Part shown: one piece after another, positions 9,294 to 18,414 of the stretch | Layout: the number at the start of each line of letters is the position of its first letter | Position numbering within the stretch: position 1 is the first letter of the stretch | Assembly: GCF_039852015.1 (NCBI RefSeq) | Contig: NZ_CP156626.1 | Location: forward strand, 930,001-994,000 | Reading direction: 5' to 3' | Source: Robbsia sp. KACC 23696 | GTDB lineage: Bacteria; Pseudomonadota; Gammaproteobacteria; Burkholderiales; Burkholderiaceae | Length of the DNA stretch: 64,000 bases | The notes under the pieces: model-generated | What the model was told of the DNA's origin: nothing | Databases searched by the model: none | What the model saw: the letters and a program-made list of their open reading frames with translations, nothing else | Position numbers and translations under genes: made by a program

Positions 9294-11066
9294 ATGTCGT
9301 CAGCAATCGGGTTGGCAGGGACGGGCGCGGTGCCGGGTCTGATCGGCTGGCACGCGGTGGAGGTGACCGACGGAAGCAGCAATGCGGCCCTGGCCGCGGC
9401 GATAAGCGGCGCGAGCGCCAACGCGCACACGGCCCAGAGCCTGCAGCGTACGGTGATGGATCGGCTATCGCATTATGCTGCGCCGGACATCGTGCCCGAT
9501 GGGGCGGACGGATCGTCGCCGACGGAAGCCGAACTGCATCGTCGCCACGCGGCGCGGGTGGACGCGGCGCCGTCGGATCGCGACATGCCGGCAGCACGGC
9601 ACGTTTCGGGCAGTACAGGCGACGCGCCGGTCGGACGAGCGGGCGAGGTTGCGTCGACGGCCGTTTTTACGTGGCGTCCGACCGATCATGTATATATTCG
9701 GACGTCGCAGACATTGCGCCAACAGGTGATCTCGGCCTTGGATGCACTGCAAGACCTCGTGCGCGTATTGTCCAACGGTGGCAACGGTGCCAATGGTCCA
9801 GTCGACGATCGCTCCGCGCCGCTCGCCGTGGGCTATTTTCAGCAGGATCAGGATTTGACGCCCGACGCCGCCCTGGCCGTCTCCCTGACGGCGGCGGCCA
9901 GTCGGGCACCCCGCACCGACGCGCTGGCCGATGCGCTCGGGCATATGTTGTCGCTGTCCGCGTCGACCACGCCGGCCATGCTGTCGGCGCTGCGTCAGGC
10001 CGATGACGGGGGGGAAAGCGAAAGCGAATCGGTCGCGCCCCCGGCCGATGCCAGCGCGGTCACGCATCGCACCTTGCAGCGTGCGTTACAGCTGCTCGCC
10101 GAGCAGCAAAGCGCATTGCCGGCCGATCGACACACGCCGTTACGCGAAGTCCGCGCCGCGTTCGCCCCCGCGCGTATCGCACCGTTCGACGGCAGCGTGC
10201 GGATCGGCATCGCGCGGCACTGGAGCGGCACGATCGCATCGGTGCAAACGGCGTCGTCGTTCACGACGATCATGGCGCCAAGCGACGAAGCCGATCCATT
10301 TATGAGAAACATGCTGCATACATTATCTCGTCGCGCCGGCGGGGCGTCGTCCGAAAGCGGGCGGGGCACCGACGCCGACACCGGTGGCGTGCGGCAGATA
10401 CTCGATCCCGCATTCGTCGCGGAAGCGTTGGACGCATCGATCGTTTTCCTTGGCGACTCCGTTCTACCGTCGCCGGGCGCGGCGTCCGGTCCGAGCGATA
10501 CGCGCGGGGACGCCGCGCTTTCGGCGATCGATGCCTTCATCTCGCGGCTCGTCTCCCTGTGCGACGGCGACGAGACCGTTGTCCAGGCACTGAGCCGGCG
10601 TCTGCACCAAAGCAGCCTGTTGGCCGCGGCAATGCCGGCTATCGCGCGGTACGCCGTGGACGACGATCCGCAGCGGTTGCTGCTGCCGGGGACCGATGCG
10701 CCGGGTCAATGGGTGTTGCTCGGCGACACGCCGACGTTTCATGTCGACCTGTGGACGGATCCGGGCGGCGGCGTTTGCGCCGATACCGAAGTCAAATGGC
10801 CGATTGCACACTATGGCGTGGCCTTGGACGCCGGCGTGCCGAGCCCCGGCCGTGCCGCGGTGGTGACGGAAGCGGATACCGTCACGGCGTGGGCACCTAC
10901 CGCCCCGAGCTGGCTGCAGGTCCGGCGAGTCGTGCATGTGGGGCGCGACGAGCCGTTGAACGACGCGCTGCCAGGCTGGGTGGCCACGACCTATGGGGTT
11001 ACGCATCTATGCGCGGAAATCGCGCATCGCATGGCGTTTCACGCGGACAGTGGCAGGCTTGCCTGA
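9294..11066 (+). CDS. Unknown protein, candidate type III secreted substrate
   Basis: A 590-residue protein that I do not recognise. The first 45 residues are small and polar (Gly, Ala, Ser, Thr), with no signal peptide or membrane helix, as is common for T3SS N-termini. The body is Ala/Asp-rich. The C-terminal ~120 residues look folded (WLQVRRVVHVG, then LPGWVATTYGVTHLC). AGGAGA sits 5 bases before the ATG. It is third in an operon after two CesT-type chaperones and behind a proposed ECF promoter, and it converges on the needle operon. Chaperone-substrate gene pairing is the main reason to call it a candidate effector; a structural accessory role is equally open. Confidence 0.55.
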   Translation: MSSAIGLAGTGAVPGLIGWHAVEVTDGSSNAALAAAISGASANAHTAQSLQRTVMDRLSHYAAPDIVPDGADGSSPTEAELHRRHAARVDAAPSDRDMPAARHVSGSTGDAPVGRAGEVASTAVFTWRPTDHVYIRTSQTLRQQVISALDALQDLVRVLSNGGNGANGPVDDRSAPLAVGYFQQDQDLTPDAALAVSLTAAASRAPRTDALADALGHMLSLSASTTPAMLSALRQADDGGESESESVAPPADASAVTHRTLQRALQLLAEQQSALPADRHTPLREVRAAFAPARIAPFDGSVRIGIARHWSGTIASVQTASSFTTIMAPSDEADPFMRNMLHTLSRRAGGASSESGRGTDADTGGVRQILDPAFVAEALDASIVFLGDSVLPSPGAASGPSDTRGDAALSAIDAFISRLVSLCDGDETVVQALSRRLHQSSLLAAAMPAIARYAVDDDPQRLLLPGTDAPGQWVLLGDTPTFHVDLWTDPGGGVCADTEVKWPIAHYGVALDAGVPSPGRAAVVTEADTVTAWAPTAPSWLQVRRVVHVGRDEPLNDALPGWVATTYGVTHLCAEIAHRMAFHADSGRLA

Positions 11067-11098
11067 CGGCAGTGCATCGTGCACCGATTCGGCCGACG

Positions 11099-11467
11099 TC
11101 AATTCGCGTAGGCGCGAAGAGTGGGCAGCGCCTGGATATCGTGACGCCATATCAAGGTGACGTGTCGCAGGTCGCACACTTTGGCCAGCAACGTGGCCGG
11201 CACGGTGAGGGGGATCGGCAGCCGCGCATACAAGGTGACGATGCCGCTGCCCTCATGCCGTCCCAGCGTGCAGCCGCTGGTACCGGCGTAGAGATGGTTG
11301 CCTTCCAGAAGGCGTCGATTCAGCGCCTCGGCATCTTGTTGTCGTGGCTTGCCCAGCGCCGAATACAGCAATAAGTCGCCGTGTACCGGATCGCCGTCGC
11401 ACATCATGCCGATGGGCAGACCGTCGATATGCAGTTCCTCGTAGCGCCAAAGAAGATCGACTTTCAT
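11099..11467 (-). CDS. Small CesT-like chaperone in the needle operon
   Basis: A 122-residue protein with the C-terminal half of a class I T3SS chaperone. The stretch LNRRLLEGNHLYAGTSG is followed by a strand pair ending VTLYARLPIPLTV. The N-terminal helix expected before MKVDLLWRYEEL is short or missing. The same frame is open upstream back to the sctF stop (VDWHGDIHRGPSLG just before the Met), but no ATG, GTG or TTG lies in it. Either the protein is N-terminally reduced or a non-standard start is used. It is last of the sctD-E-F group; in Yersinia this place holds the needle chaperone yscG. Function inferred from position only. Confidence 0.5.
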   Translation of the reverse strand: MKVDLLWRYEELHIDGLPIGMMCDGDPVHGDLLLYSALGKPRQQDAEALNRRLLEGNHLYAGTSGCTLGRHEGSGIVTLYARLPIPLTVPATLLAKVCDLRHVTLIWRHDIQALPTLRAYAN

Positions 11468-11587
11468 CCCCAGTGACGGGCCCCGATGAATATCGCCGTG
11501 CCAATCGACGGCGACGACATGAACGGCAGCGCATCGAACGCCGGGCGGGGAGACGTTGGTCCGATCCGGCGACGGACGCCAGCGTCT

Positions 11588-11812
11588 TCATGCCATTTTT
11601 TGCACGATGCCGGTAAAGGTATCGTAGAGACTCTTCACCAGTGTGCTGTTCAGGTTCGACATCATCGACCATTTGCCGATCAGCCCCTGGAATTGAATCA
11701 ATTGGGTCGTCGACAGGTCAGGCTGACCGATGAATTGATTCATGCTCGTCTCGACCGACGTCAACGTCGTGCCGAGTGTGCTGATGATGCTGTCGGGTGA
11801 GAAAGTGGACAT
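11588..11812 (-). CDS. sctF: Type III secretion needle protein
   Basis: A 74-residue needle subunit that polymerises outside the cell into the hollow secretion conduit. It has the expected size, two helices around a loop (IGQPDLSTT), and the characteristic end LVKSLYDTFTGIVQKMA, which matches the IIQKI terminus of YscF/EscF-type needles. There is no signal peptide, as needle subunits are exported by the T3SS itself. It sits downstream of sctD and a YscE-like gene, the ysc D-E-F order. A proposed ECF promoter lies 52 bases upstream, so it may be expressed separately from sctD. Confidence 0.88.
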   Translation of the reverse strand: MSTFSPDSIISTLGTTLTSVETSMNQFIGQPDLSTTQLIQFQGLIGKWSMMSNLNSTLVKSLYDTFTGIVQKMA

Positions 11813-11863
11813 ACGGATACCTGTGCAAGGTTAGCGAGGGGAAGGGGGCGCCGCGCTGTGTGA

Positions 11864-11888
11864 GTGACCGGATCGGCGGCCTTGTTCC
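11864..11888 (-). promoter_or_regulatory. Proposed ECF-sigma promoter of sctF
   Basis: Read on the minus strand: GGAACA (11888-11883), 13 bases, GGTCAC (11869-11864). It lies 52 bases before the sctF ATG and inside the gap after the YscE-like gene. It differs from the best-matching sites by one base in each half. Confidence 0.5.
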
Positions 11889-11951
11889 CTGCCCCAGCCG
11901 GTATCGCGTGGCGCCGAGGCGGATGTCAGGCGACGCGGTTCGCGTGCGACG

Positions 11952-12257
11952 TCATCGCTTCGGCGCACTCGGCGCATGGGCGGCATCCGGTCCCAAGCTC
12001 AGACGCATCGCGTCGACCAACGACAGCGCCGCGTCCAGCGCCGCCACGCAGGTGCGCGCGACCGCATAGCGTTCGGGCGGCATGCCGGCCTGGACCTCGC
12101 CGCGCAGACGGTCCGAGATCGACGCCAGACGTGCTGCTATCACGTCGCATTCGGCCCGGGTACCGGGGCGACCGGGGATGCCGATGGGGGCGTCGCCCGG
12201 CGCAAGCGGTGGCGCGGTGCTGGACATCGGCGCGGTGGGAGGCAAAGAGCGAGTCAT
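11952..12257 (-). CDS. YscE-like needle co-chaperone candidate
   Basis: A 101-residue protein between sctD and sctF, the position of yscE. The N-terminal third is Pro/Ala-rich. Residues 35-90 form two amphipathic helices (IAARLASISDRLRGEV, then VAALDAALSLVDAM), the helical-hairpin shape of YscE/EscE proteins. These bind the needle subunit together with a TPR partner (YscG) and keep it from polymerising in the cytosol. AGGAAACG lies before the ATG at 12257. Sequence similarity is too low to prove homology by eye; the call rests on size, shape and gene order. Confidence 0.55.
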   Translation of the reverse strand: MTRSLPPTAPMSSTAPPLAPGDAPIGIPGRPGTRAECDVIAARLASISDRLRGEVQAGMPPERYAVARTCVAALDAALSLVDAMRLSLGPDAAHAPSAPKR

Positions 12258-12286
12258 GGCGTCGTTTCCTGGGACAGAAGGGAGGC

Positions 12287-14227
12287 TTAGCGCTGCAAGA
12301 CGATCCGCGTCGAAGCGGGCGGCGATGACGATATGCCCGACACGACGCCCGGGACACGATCGAAGACCACAGCGTCGTCGTCGACATGGACCAGCCGGAA
12401 GCCGCGATAGGTGCCGCCGGGCAGAAGCCGCACGCTGCCGTCCACGACGACCGAGGGCAACGGGCCGCTACTGATCGAGACGATCGCAAAGGGCAACTGG
12501 GCCGGCGCGAACATCGCCCGGCTGCCGGCTATCAGCGTACGAATCGGGATTCGATCGCCATAGCGATTGCGGAAGCCCTCCACGGTATGTTGCAGTTGGC
12601 CGATGTCCGTTCCCGCTGGCGCATCCAGCAACAACTGCCCGACCCTCTGCGATGCGTCGCTACGGTCGGCGCGGCGGCTGGCGGTATCGACGCCGACGAG
12701 AGTGTTGCGTTCCCAATGGATGGCGGCGCGCGGCAGCCTCGCCTGGGCCAAAGCGGCCGCGAGCGCCCGCACCGCGCCGTCGGTCGTCAGCAAAGCGGCA
12801 TCGTTCAGCGTGGCGTTCGGCACCGCAGCGGCAAGCGCGGCGTGCAAGGCGGCACGCAACGTCGGCAGCAGGGGATCGTCCTCGCTGCCGTTCGGCAGGA
12901 CCGCGTTCGGTGTGGCGTTCGGTGCGGCGGTGGGCGTGTCGGTCGTCGGGGCGCCTGGGAGCGATGTCGCTGCCCCCGCGCCGGTCTCGATCGTCCTGGT
13001 CGGCATGGCAAGCAGCGCATCGGGATCGGATGGTGGCAACACCACGCCGCGGATGCGTAACGTGCCGACACTGCCGGCGTCGATACTCAGAAACGGGCCG
13101 AAACGCGCTGCCGCGTCACGGCCGGCCTGGACCGCATCCGCGACGATGTCGATACGCATCGCCGGCATCGGCGTCAGGCGCGCCAACGCCGCGGAAAGCC
13201 GATCGCGCGCGGCGTCGTCGGCAACCCAGCCGGAGACGACGACATGGCCCTCGCTGTCGACATCCGCTCGAATACCGTCGATCCAGCCGGCGGCGCGCAA
13301 GGCCATCCGGGTCTCCGTGAGGCTATCGACGGTAAGCGTCGTGGTCGGCATCGGCGGCGTCGGAGCCGGGCCCGGTAGCACGCGGATCAAGGCGACCAAG
13401 GCCGCGACGATGGCGAGGACGCCCACGGCCATGATCCAGCGCATCGGTAGGCCGTTGCCGTCCGTTTGCCATCGGCCGAATCCGCGACGCCAGCCGAATA
13501 GCGGCCCGCGCGCTCTTTTGTCGTCGCGCGAAGGTGCCGCCGACGCATCGTGCCCGTCAGCGCCCGGCGTCGATGGCGGGATGGTTTTCTCCGCCGCCAT
13601 TGCGTCTTGTCCGGCAGAACCGAGGGGCGCTTCCGACTCGCTCGGGCGCCCGTCGACATCGAGCGCTGCCGATTGCCGGGCGTCGTGCGCTTCGTCGTCG
13701 ATCGCGTCGGATGCCATTTGTGGCGTATCGTCGAGCGACTGGGGCGTGGACTGTGTGTCGTCGCGTACCGCTGGCGTCGGCGCGTCCGGCAAGAACACGG
13801 CGGGCCAGGACGCGTCCGCACGGGACACCGTGACTGTCAGCGGACCGATGTGGACCGGCTCGTCGAATGGCGTGGCGGTGTCGTTCCGGCGCGCGTTGTC
13901 GTCGTTATGGCTGTCGCTTTGTCTGTCGCCGCCCTCGTCGGCGGACATCGCGGGCGCCGACGCGCGCGACGCGTGTCGGCGCAGGTGCCAGCCTGTGACG
14001 CGGCCGTCGTCCACGCGTATCAAGCGCACCAGCAGCGTTGCCTGTGCCACGACCTCGTCGGTCAAGACGATGTCGCAATCCTCGCCTCCGCCTATTCGCA
14101 GCGTTTCGCCCGGCTGCAGGACGATCTGCGCGCCGGCATGCCAACCGCGCAGGATACGAAACGCGAACTCGGCCGATGCCTGTGATGCAGCTGTTTCGCG
14201 CTCCGCTGAGAAATCCTGAGGTTTCAT
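12287..14227 (-). CDS. sctD: Type III secretion inner-membrane ring protein
   Basis: A 646-residue outer subunit of the inner-membrane ring of the injectisome. An FHA-like cytoplasmic domain spans residues 20-140 (FRILRGWHAGAQIVL, LRIGGGEDCDIVL). A disordered acidic linker covers about 145-255. A single membrane helix lies at 262-285 (RWIMAVGVLAIVAALV). The large periplasmic part with ring-building motifs follows. It is longer than YscD (~420) because of the linker and extra periplasmic sequence. It diverges from the STAS gene across 89 bp in which I found no copy of the GGAAC element. The 550-residue frame on the other strand is a shadow. Confidence 0.9.
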   Translation of the reverse strand: MKPQDFSAERETAASQASAEFAFRILRGWHAGAQIVLQPGETLRIGGGEDCDIVLTDEVVAQATLLVRLIRVDDGRVTGWHLRRHASRASAPAMSADEGGDRQSDSHNDDNARRNDTATPFDEPVHIGPLTVTVSRADASWPAVFLPDAPTPAVRDDTQSTPQSLDDTPQMASDAIDDEAHDARQSAALDVDGRPSESEAPLGSAGQDAMAAEKTIPPSTPGADGHDASAAPSRDDKRARGPLFGWRRGFGRWQTDGNGLPMRWIMAVGVLAIVAALVALIRVLPGPAPTPPMPTTTLTVDSLTETRMALRAAGWIDGIRADVDSEGHVVVSGWVADDAARDRLSAALARLTPMPAMRIDIVADAVQAGRDAAARFGPFLSIDAGSVGTLRIRGVVLPPSDPDALLAMPTRTIETGAGAATSLPGAPTTDTPTAAPNATPNAVLPNGSEDDPLLPTLRAALHAALAAAVPNATLNDAALLTTDGAVRALAAALAQARLPRAAIHWERNTLVGVDTASRRADRSDASQRVGQLLLDAPAGTDIGQLQHTVEGFRNRYGDRIPIRTLIAGSRAMFAPAQLPFAIVSISSGPLPSVVVDGSVRLLPGGTYRGFRLVHVDDDAVVFDRVPGVVSGISSSPPASTRIVLQR

Positions 14228-14316
14228 CGTCTATCTATTTTTAGGATATGAAGCACGAAGCACGTCACTGAGTGGGCGTTGGCGGCATGTTGCCGAGACA
14301 AACCGGAAGCAGAACC

Positions 14317-14682
14317 ATGCAGATAGACCAAACGGAACAACAGGGCTGGCAGGTCATGCACCTCAATGGGCGCCTGGACGGGAACGGCGCACCGCTTCTC
14401 GGACGGGCGATCGATGCCTATCTCGACGACGGGGGGCGCCATCTCGTGCTCGACTTGTCGCGGCTGAGCTATATCAGTTCCATCGGTTTGCGCGTGCTGT
14501 TGATGGCCGGTAAACGGCTGGCGCGCCCGAGCGCCGGTGCCGCGCCCGAAGGGGGCGTCAAAGGCCAACTGGTGCTGGCGACGTTGAAAGCCAATGTCCG
14601 TGAGGTGTTCGAGATGAGCGGCTTCATTGCGTTGTTTCCCGTCATCGACGATCTGACGGCGTTGCAGCCGGCATCGGGCTGA
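14317..14682 (+). CDS. btrV: STAS-domain anti-sigma-factor antagonist (BtrV-like)
   Basis: A 121-residue STAS protein of the SpoIIAA/RsbV type. The conserved segment HLVLDLSRLSYISSIGLRVLL contains the predicted phospho-acceptor Ser55, aligned on the SSG of SpoIIAA. Unphosphorylated, it should bind the RsbW-type kinase and free the sigma factor. The kinase phosphorylates it and the SpoIIE phosphatase restores it. The start at 14317 follows GGAAGCAG; an upstream in-frame start at 14272 is poorer. It is isolated between sctD and sctV, about 25 kb from the other switch genes. The name follows the Bordetella T3SS regulator by function and context. Confidence 0.88.
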   Translation: MQIDQTEQQGWQVMHLNGRLDGNGAPLLGRAIDAYLDDGGRHLVLDLSRLSYISSIGLRVLLMAGKRLARPSAGAAPEGGVKGQLVLATLKANVREVFEMSGFIALFPVIDDLTALQPASG

Positions 14683-14716
14683 CGTTTGCAGCGGCACATG
14701 CATGATCGAACCTGCG

Positions 14717-16813
14717 TCAGAGAGCGATACGATCAAGAGGCTGGACGTTGATCTCCGATGTCAACTCTTGATACGACAGCACCGGCAGCTCGTAGAAGTC
14801 GGTTTCGATCAGCTTGCGCATATAGCGCCGGATATCCATCGACGTCAGCATGACCGGGGCGTGCGCGCCACTGCGCAGATCGCCCACGACATGCTTGATC
14901 GCGGCGATCAGTGATTTCGAGACAGAGGGATCGAGCGCGAGATAGCTGCCGCCGGAGGTCTGCCGAATGGCGCTTCGCACGGTATCCTCGATCGCCGGCG
15001 ATAGCAGGTAGGCGGGCAGCACGTTGTGGCTGCTGGCGAACTTGTAGCTGATCTCGCGTTTCTGGCTGATGCGAACATATTCGGTCAGCAGCACGGTGTC
15101 CTTTTCCTTCTGCCCCCATTCGATCAGCGCCTCCAGGATGCCGCGCAGATTGCGCACCGAGATGTCTTCCGAAACAAGCCGCTGCAGGATTTCGGCGATT
15201 TTCTGGATCGGCATCACGCGCATCGTTTCCTTGACCAGATCCGGGAAGCGGCCTTCCATCGATTCGATCAGAAAGCGCGTCTCTTGAATGCCGATGAAAT
15301 CCGCCGCGTATTTCTTCAGGACGAAGGCGAGGTGGTAGGTCAGGATCTGGCTGGCGTCCATCGTCCCGATGCCGACGTTGGTCAAGGTCTGCCGCAATTC
15401 GGCATCGACCCACAGAGTCGGGATGTTCGGCAGAAAGGTCGCGTCCGTTTCGAACGGCACTTGCAGCGCTTCCAGATTGCGTTGCGTGTCGCGTGCCAGC
15501 AGATGGTTCGGACGGAGACGGCCGCTCGCCACCGGCACTTCGGACAACAGCACGCTGTAGCGCTCATCGGCGAGCGTATTCGTGAAGCGCAACGAAATGC
15601 CGGGGAAGGGCACGCCCAGATCCGCGTACAGCGCCCGTCGGATCTTGATCAATTCGCTATTCAGGACATTCGCGCTGAACGTGCTGCGCAAACCCGATGC
15701 GACATCGACGCTGAGCGGCACCGTCGGCGTGAACTCGGTATGTTCCTCGGTGGGCTCCGGCGATTCCGCGCCTTGTCCCGCCGCGCGCAGTCCCGGGATT
15801 TCCGAGACGGCGCCGGTCTTCGCATCGACGACCCGGCGCGTGGCGCGCAGCAAGACGAAGCCGATTACACCGGCTGGAATCGCCAGGCTAATAAACACGG
15901 CCATCGGCATGCCCGGAATCATACCCATGCCCAGTGCAACCCCTGCGCCGATCAGCAACGCGCGAGGCTGCTGCAGGATCTGGATGCCGATATCGCGGCC
16001 GACGTTCGACTCGCCTTCGCCGCTTTGCACGCGGGTCACGATAATGCCGGCACAGATGGCGATGAACAGGGCGGGGATCTGAGCGATCAGGCCATCGCCG
16101 ATCGTCAGAACCGAATAGGTGCTGATCGCTTCCGCTATCGGCATGCCGCGTTGGACACTGCCGATGATGATGCCGCCGAGCATATTGACGAAAACGATGA
16201 TGATGCCGGCAATCGCATCGCCTTTGACGAACTTCATCGCGCCGTCCATCGATCCGTATAACTGGCTTTCTTTTTCGACCCGTGAGCGGCGCTTGCGCGC
16301 TTCGGTCAAATCAATAGCGCCGGCGCGCATGTCGGCGTCGATCGACATCTGCTTGCCCGGCATCGCGTCCAGCGAGAAGCGCGCGGCCACTTCCGCCACG
16401 CGTTCGGCGCCCTTGGTGATCACGATGAATTGCACGATCGTCAGGATCAGGAAGACGACGAGGCCGACGACGAGATTGCCGCCCACGACGAAGTTGCCGA
16501 AGGTCTCGACGATATGCCCGGCATCACCTTGCAGCAAGATCAGCCGCGTCGTGGAAATCGAGATGGAAAGTCGAAACAGCGTGGTGATCAGCAATACCGA
16601 GGGAAACGAAGAAAACGCCAGCGGTGAGGGCAGGTACATCGCCACCATCAGCAGGATCGCCGACAGCGTCATATTGATCGCGATCAGCGTGTCCACGAGC
16701 CAGGTGGGCAGCGGCAGGATCATCATGAACACGACGGCGACCAAGACGAAGGCCAGCACGATGTCGTTACGACTGGTGGCCAGCGCTACCACGCGTTGCA
16801 GGGTTTGATACAT
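14717..16813 (-). CDS. sctV: Type III secretion export gate protein (FHIPEP/LcrD family)
   Basis: A 698-residue major export-gate protein. The N-terminal half has about eight membrane helices. The FHIPEP signature is near residues 145-165 (ARFSLDAMPGKQMSID), followed by GDAIAGIIIVFVNMLGG. The C-terminal ~350 residues form the cytosolic nonameric ring that binds chaperone-substrate complexes. Length is normal for the family. It is last in the sctW-sycN-X-Y-V operon, 29 bp after sctY, and converges on the STAS gene. Confidence 0.97.
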   Translation of the reverse strand: MYQTLQRVVALATSRNDIVLAFVLVAVVFMMILPLPTWLVDTLIAINMTLSAILLMVAMYLPSPLAFSSFPSVLLITTLFRLSISISTTRLILLQGDAGHIVETFGNFVVGGNLVVGLVVFLILTIVQFIVITKGAERVAEVAARFSLDAMPGKQMSIDADMRAGAIDLTEARKRRSRVEKESQLYGSMDGAMKFVKGDAIAGIIIVFVNMLGGIIIGSVQRGMPIAEAISTYSVLTIGDGLIAQIPALFIAICAGIIVTRVQSGEGESNVGRDIGIQILQQPRALLIGAGVALGMGMIPGMPMAVFISLAIPAGVIGFVLLRATRRVVDAKTGAVSEIPGLRAAGQGAESPEPTEEHTEFTPTVPLSVDVASGLRSTFSANVLNSELIKIRRALYADLGVPFPGISLRFTNTLADERYSVLLSEVPVASGRLRPNHLLARDTQRNLEALQVPFETDATFLPNIPTLWVDAELRQTLTNVGIGTMDASQILTYHLAFVLKKYAADFIGIQETRFLIESMEGRFPDLVKETMRVMPIQKIAEILQRLVSEDISVRNLRGILEALIEWGQKEKDTVLLTEYVRISQKREISYKFASSHNVLPAYLLSPAIEDTVRSAIRQTSGGSYLALDPSVSKSLIAAIKHVVGDLRSGAHAPVMLTSMDIRRYMRKLIETDFYELPVLSYQELTSEINVQPLDRIAL

Positions 16814-16842
16814 GATTGGCCGGGGAGAGGGAGAGGAGGGCG

Positions 16843-17304
16843 TTAAACGTCTGCCGCGGCGCGCGCATCGACGGCCGCGCGCAACGGGTCTGCCGCGAAG
16901 GCCACGGCGAAGGCCCGCATCGCTCGCGCCGCTTCCTCATGTCGGCCGAGCGCGCCGAGAATCTGTGCACGCAGCAGTTGGTACGGGGCCTGCACCTGAA
17001 GCGCGATGGGGATGGTCGACAGCGTCGTGAATGCTGCTTTCGGCTTGCCGGACCGCAACTGCGCCAGCGCAAGCGCGCCCCGGATCGGGTCGTCGGCCGC
17101 CGCGTTGTGGGCGAGCAGGACGAACAGGGCGACGGCGCGCTCGGCCCGATCGTGCGCCAGGAACAGGAAGGCGAGGTGCGCGATGAAGGCGCGGTCGCCG
17201 CGGTTCTCCACCAGCACGGGCGGCGTTCGCACCTGCGCCGCAAACGGGGCGACCGATGCGGGCCCGAGTTGGCGTAGCGGCGACGCGTCGCGTGCGGCAG
17301 TCAT
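16843..17304 (-). CDS. sctY: SctY/YscY-type TPR protein
   Basis: A 153-residue helical protein with tetratricopeptide-like repeats: AHLAFLFLAHDRAERAVALF, RGALALAQLRSGKPKAAF, and LLRAQILGALGRHEEAARAM. YscY binds YscX and, with it, the SctV ring. The start at 17304 leaves one base between the sctX stop and this ATG, so translation is coupled. The long frame running upstream to 17580 overlaps sctX and is not used. Confidence 0.82.
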   Translation of the reverse strand: MTAARDASPLRQLGPASVAPFAAQVRTPPVLVENRGDRAFIAHLAFLFLAHDRAERAVALFVLLAHNAAADDPIRGALALAQLRSGKPKAAFTTLSTIPIALQVQAPYQLLRAQILGALGRHEEAARAMRAFAVAFAADPLRAAVDARAAADV

Positions 17305-17305
17305 G

Positions 17306-17764
17306 TCACCCTGCCAGCAACAGGCCGCGGAGCATTGCCAGCTCGGCGCGCATCTCGGCGGTCGACGTGAGTACCCGCAGCGCCGAGCGCATGATCTTTG
17401 TCGATGCGTCGCCGGGATCGCCGCGCGCGGCAAGTTTCTGCTCGAGCAATACGCAGGCTTGATCGAGTGCCTGCCCATAGCCTCGGGGCGTCGTGAACGA
17501 TTGCGCGTCAACAAGCGGCGCAGACGCGAACGCCGATGCCGATGCAGCGTCCGCGTTGCCGCTTGCGGCACTCGGGCCACCCAGCGCGGCGGTCAAATAG
17601 ACATCCAGGCCCTGCTCGCGAAATAATCGCTGCAACGGCCCGCTTGCCGGGCTGGTCGTCGGCAGCAGCGAAGCCGGCCCGGCCGGCAGGCGAGGACGGT
17701 CGGCGGCGTCGAGCTGGCTGACATCGGTCAGGCCGTGATCCAGGCGATAAGGGTGCAGTTCCAT
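17306..17764 (-). CDS. sctX: SctX/YscX-type early secreted component
   Basis: A 152-residue protein in the exact place of yscX, between the SycN-like gene and sctY. Residues 1-85 are low-complexity (Ala/Ser/Pro), fitting an export signal. The C-terminal half is helical (GYGQALDQACVLLEQKL, then IMRSALRVLTSTAEMRAELAMLRGLLL). The YscX C-terminus binds YscY. Direct similarity is modest, so the name leans on order and on the adjacent YscY-type gene. GAGAAAG precedes the ATG at 17764. Confidence 0.72.
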   Translation of the reverse strand: MELHPYRLDHGLTDVSQLDAADRPRLPAGPASLLPTTSPASGPLQRLFREQGLDVYLTAALGGPSAASGNADAASASAFASAPLVDAQSFTTPRGYGQALDQACVLLEQKLAARGDPGDASTKIMRSALRVLTSTAEMRAELAMLRGLLLAG

Positions 17765-17790
17765 CTTTCTCGATCAAAATCAAAACGGGT

Positions 17791-18414
17791 CTATCGGTCT
17801 ATCGCATGCGGCTGCCATCCGTGCAGATAGCGAAGCGCGGCCTCGGCCTCGTCCAGTTGCAGTGCCTCGCCGTGCAAGCGGACCATGACAATCAATGCAT
17901 CCTCCCGTACGTGGGCGTCCTGCTGCGTCTGAGCGGCCACATGGATCGTCCAGTTCGGACGCGCCCTGCGTGATGCATCGGTGGCGTTGGACGCGTCGCG
18001 GTTCCGTCCCGCCAGCATTTCTCCCGATGTCGCGGCAACGCGCTGCAGCGCTTCCAACAGATGACGCGGTAAATGCGCCGTCACCGGAAAAACCGCGTGC
18101 AGGAGCAAGGTTTCACCCAGCGGCTCGATGCCGATCCGGGCCCCGGAGTCGAGGCGCAACTCCGTGCGCTGCCGGCTCTGTGCCGCCTCCACGGTAAAGC
18201 CAACCCGCTCCGCCAGTGCTTCCATCACCGCCAGCACCGCTTGCGAGGTCTGCTGCACGTCATGCCTATCGCGCAATGACGGCAGGGACTGCGCCATGTG
18301 CGCGGCATAGCGGTATGGCGCCGCGAGCGCATCGGCTGCGTTTAGGCCCGGGCCCGGGCTCGGTATCGGCGTCGACCCGGACGTACCATAGGGATTGCCT
18401 TGGGGATCAGACAC
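17791..18414 (-). CDS. SycN-like chaperone of the SctW gatekeeper
   Basis: A 207-residue protein with class I chaperone features. A helix VLAVMEALAERVGFTV is followed by strands (RTELRLDSGARIGIEPL, LLLHAVFPV) and a second helix HLLEALQRVAATSGEML. A later strand-helix unit (DALIVMVRLHGEALQLDEAEAALRYL) closes the protein. It follows sctW with an 8-base overlap and precedes sctX, the place of sycN in Yersinia. There SycN with YscB escorts YopN. The N-terminal 35 residues are a Pro/Gly/Ser-rich extension not usual for the family. Confidence 0.62.
   Translation of the reverse strand: MSDPQGNPYGTSGSTPIPSPGPGLNAADALAAPYRYAAHMAQSLPSLRDRHDVQQTSQAVLAVMEALAERVGFTVEAAQSRQRTELRLDSGARIGIEPLGETLLLHAVFPVTAHLPRHLLEALQRVAATSGEMLAGRNRDASNATDASRRARPNWTIHVAAQTQQDAHVREDALIVMVRLHGEALQLDEAEAALRYLHGWQPHAIDR

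Noticed and set aside
12567-14219. Long plus-strand reading frame of 550 codons opposite sctD
   Set aside because: Ser/Ala/Arg-rich composition without any domain; it is the antisense shadow of a high-GC gene clearly identified as sctD.
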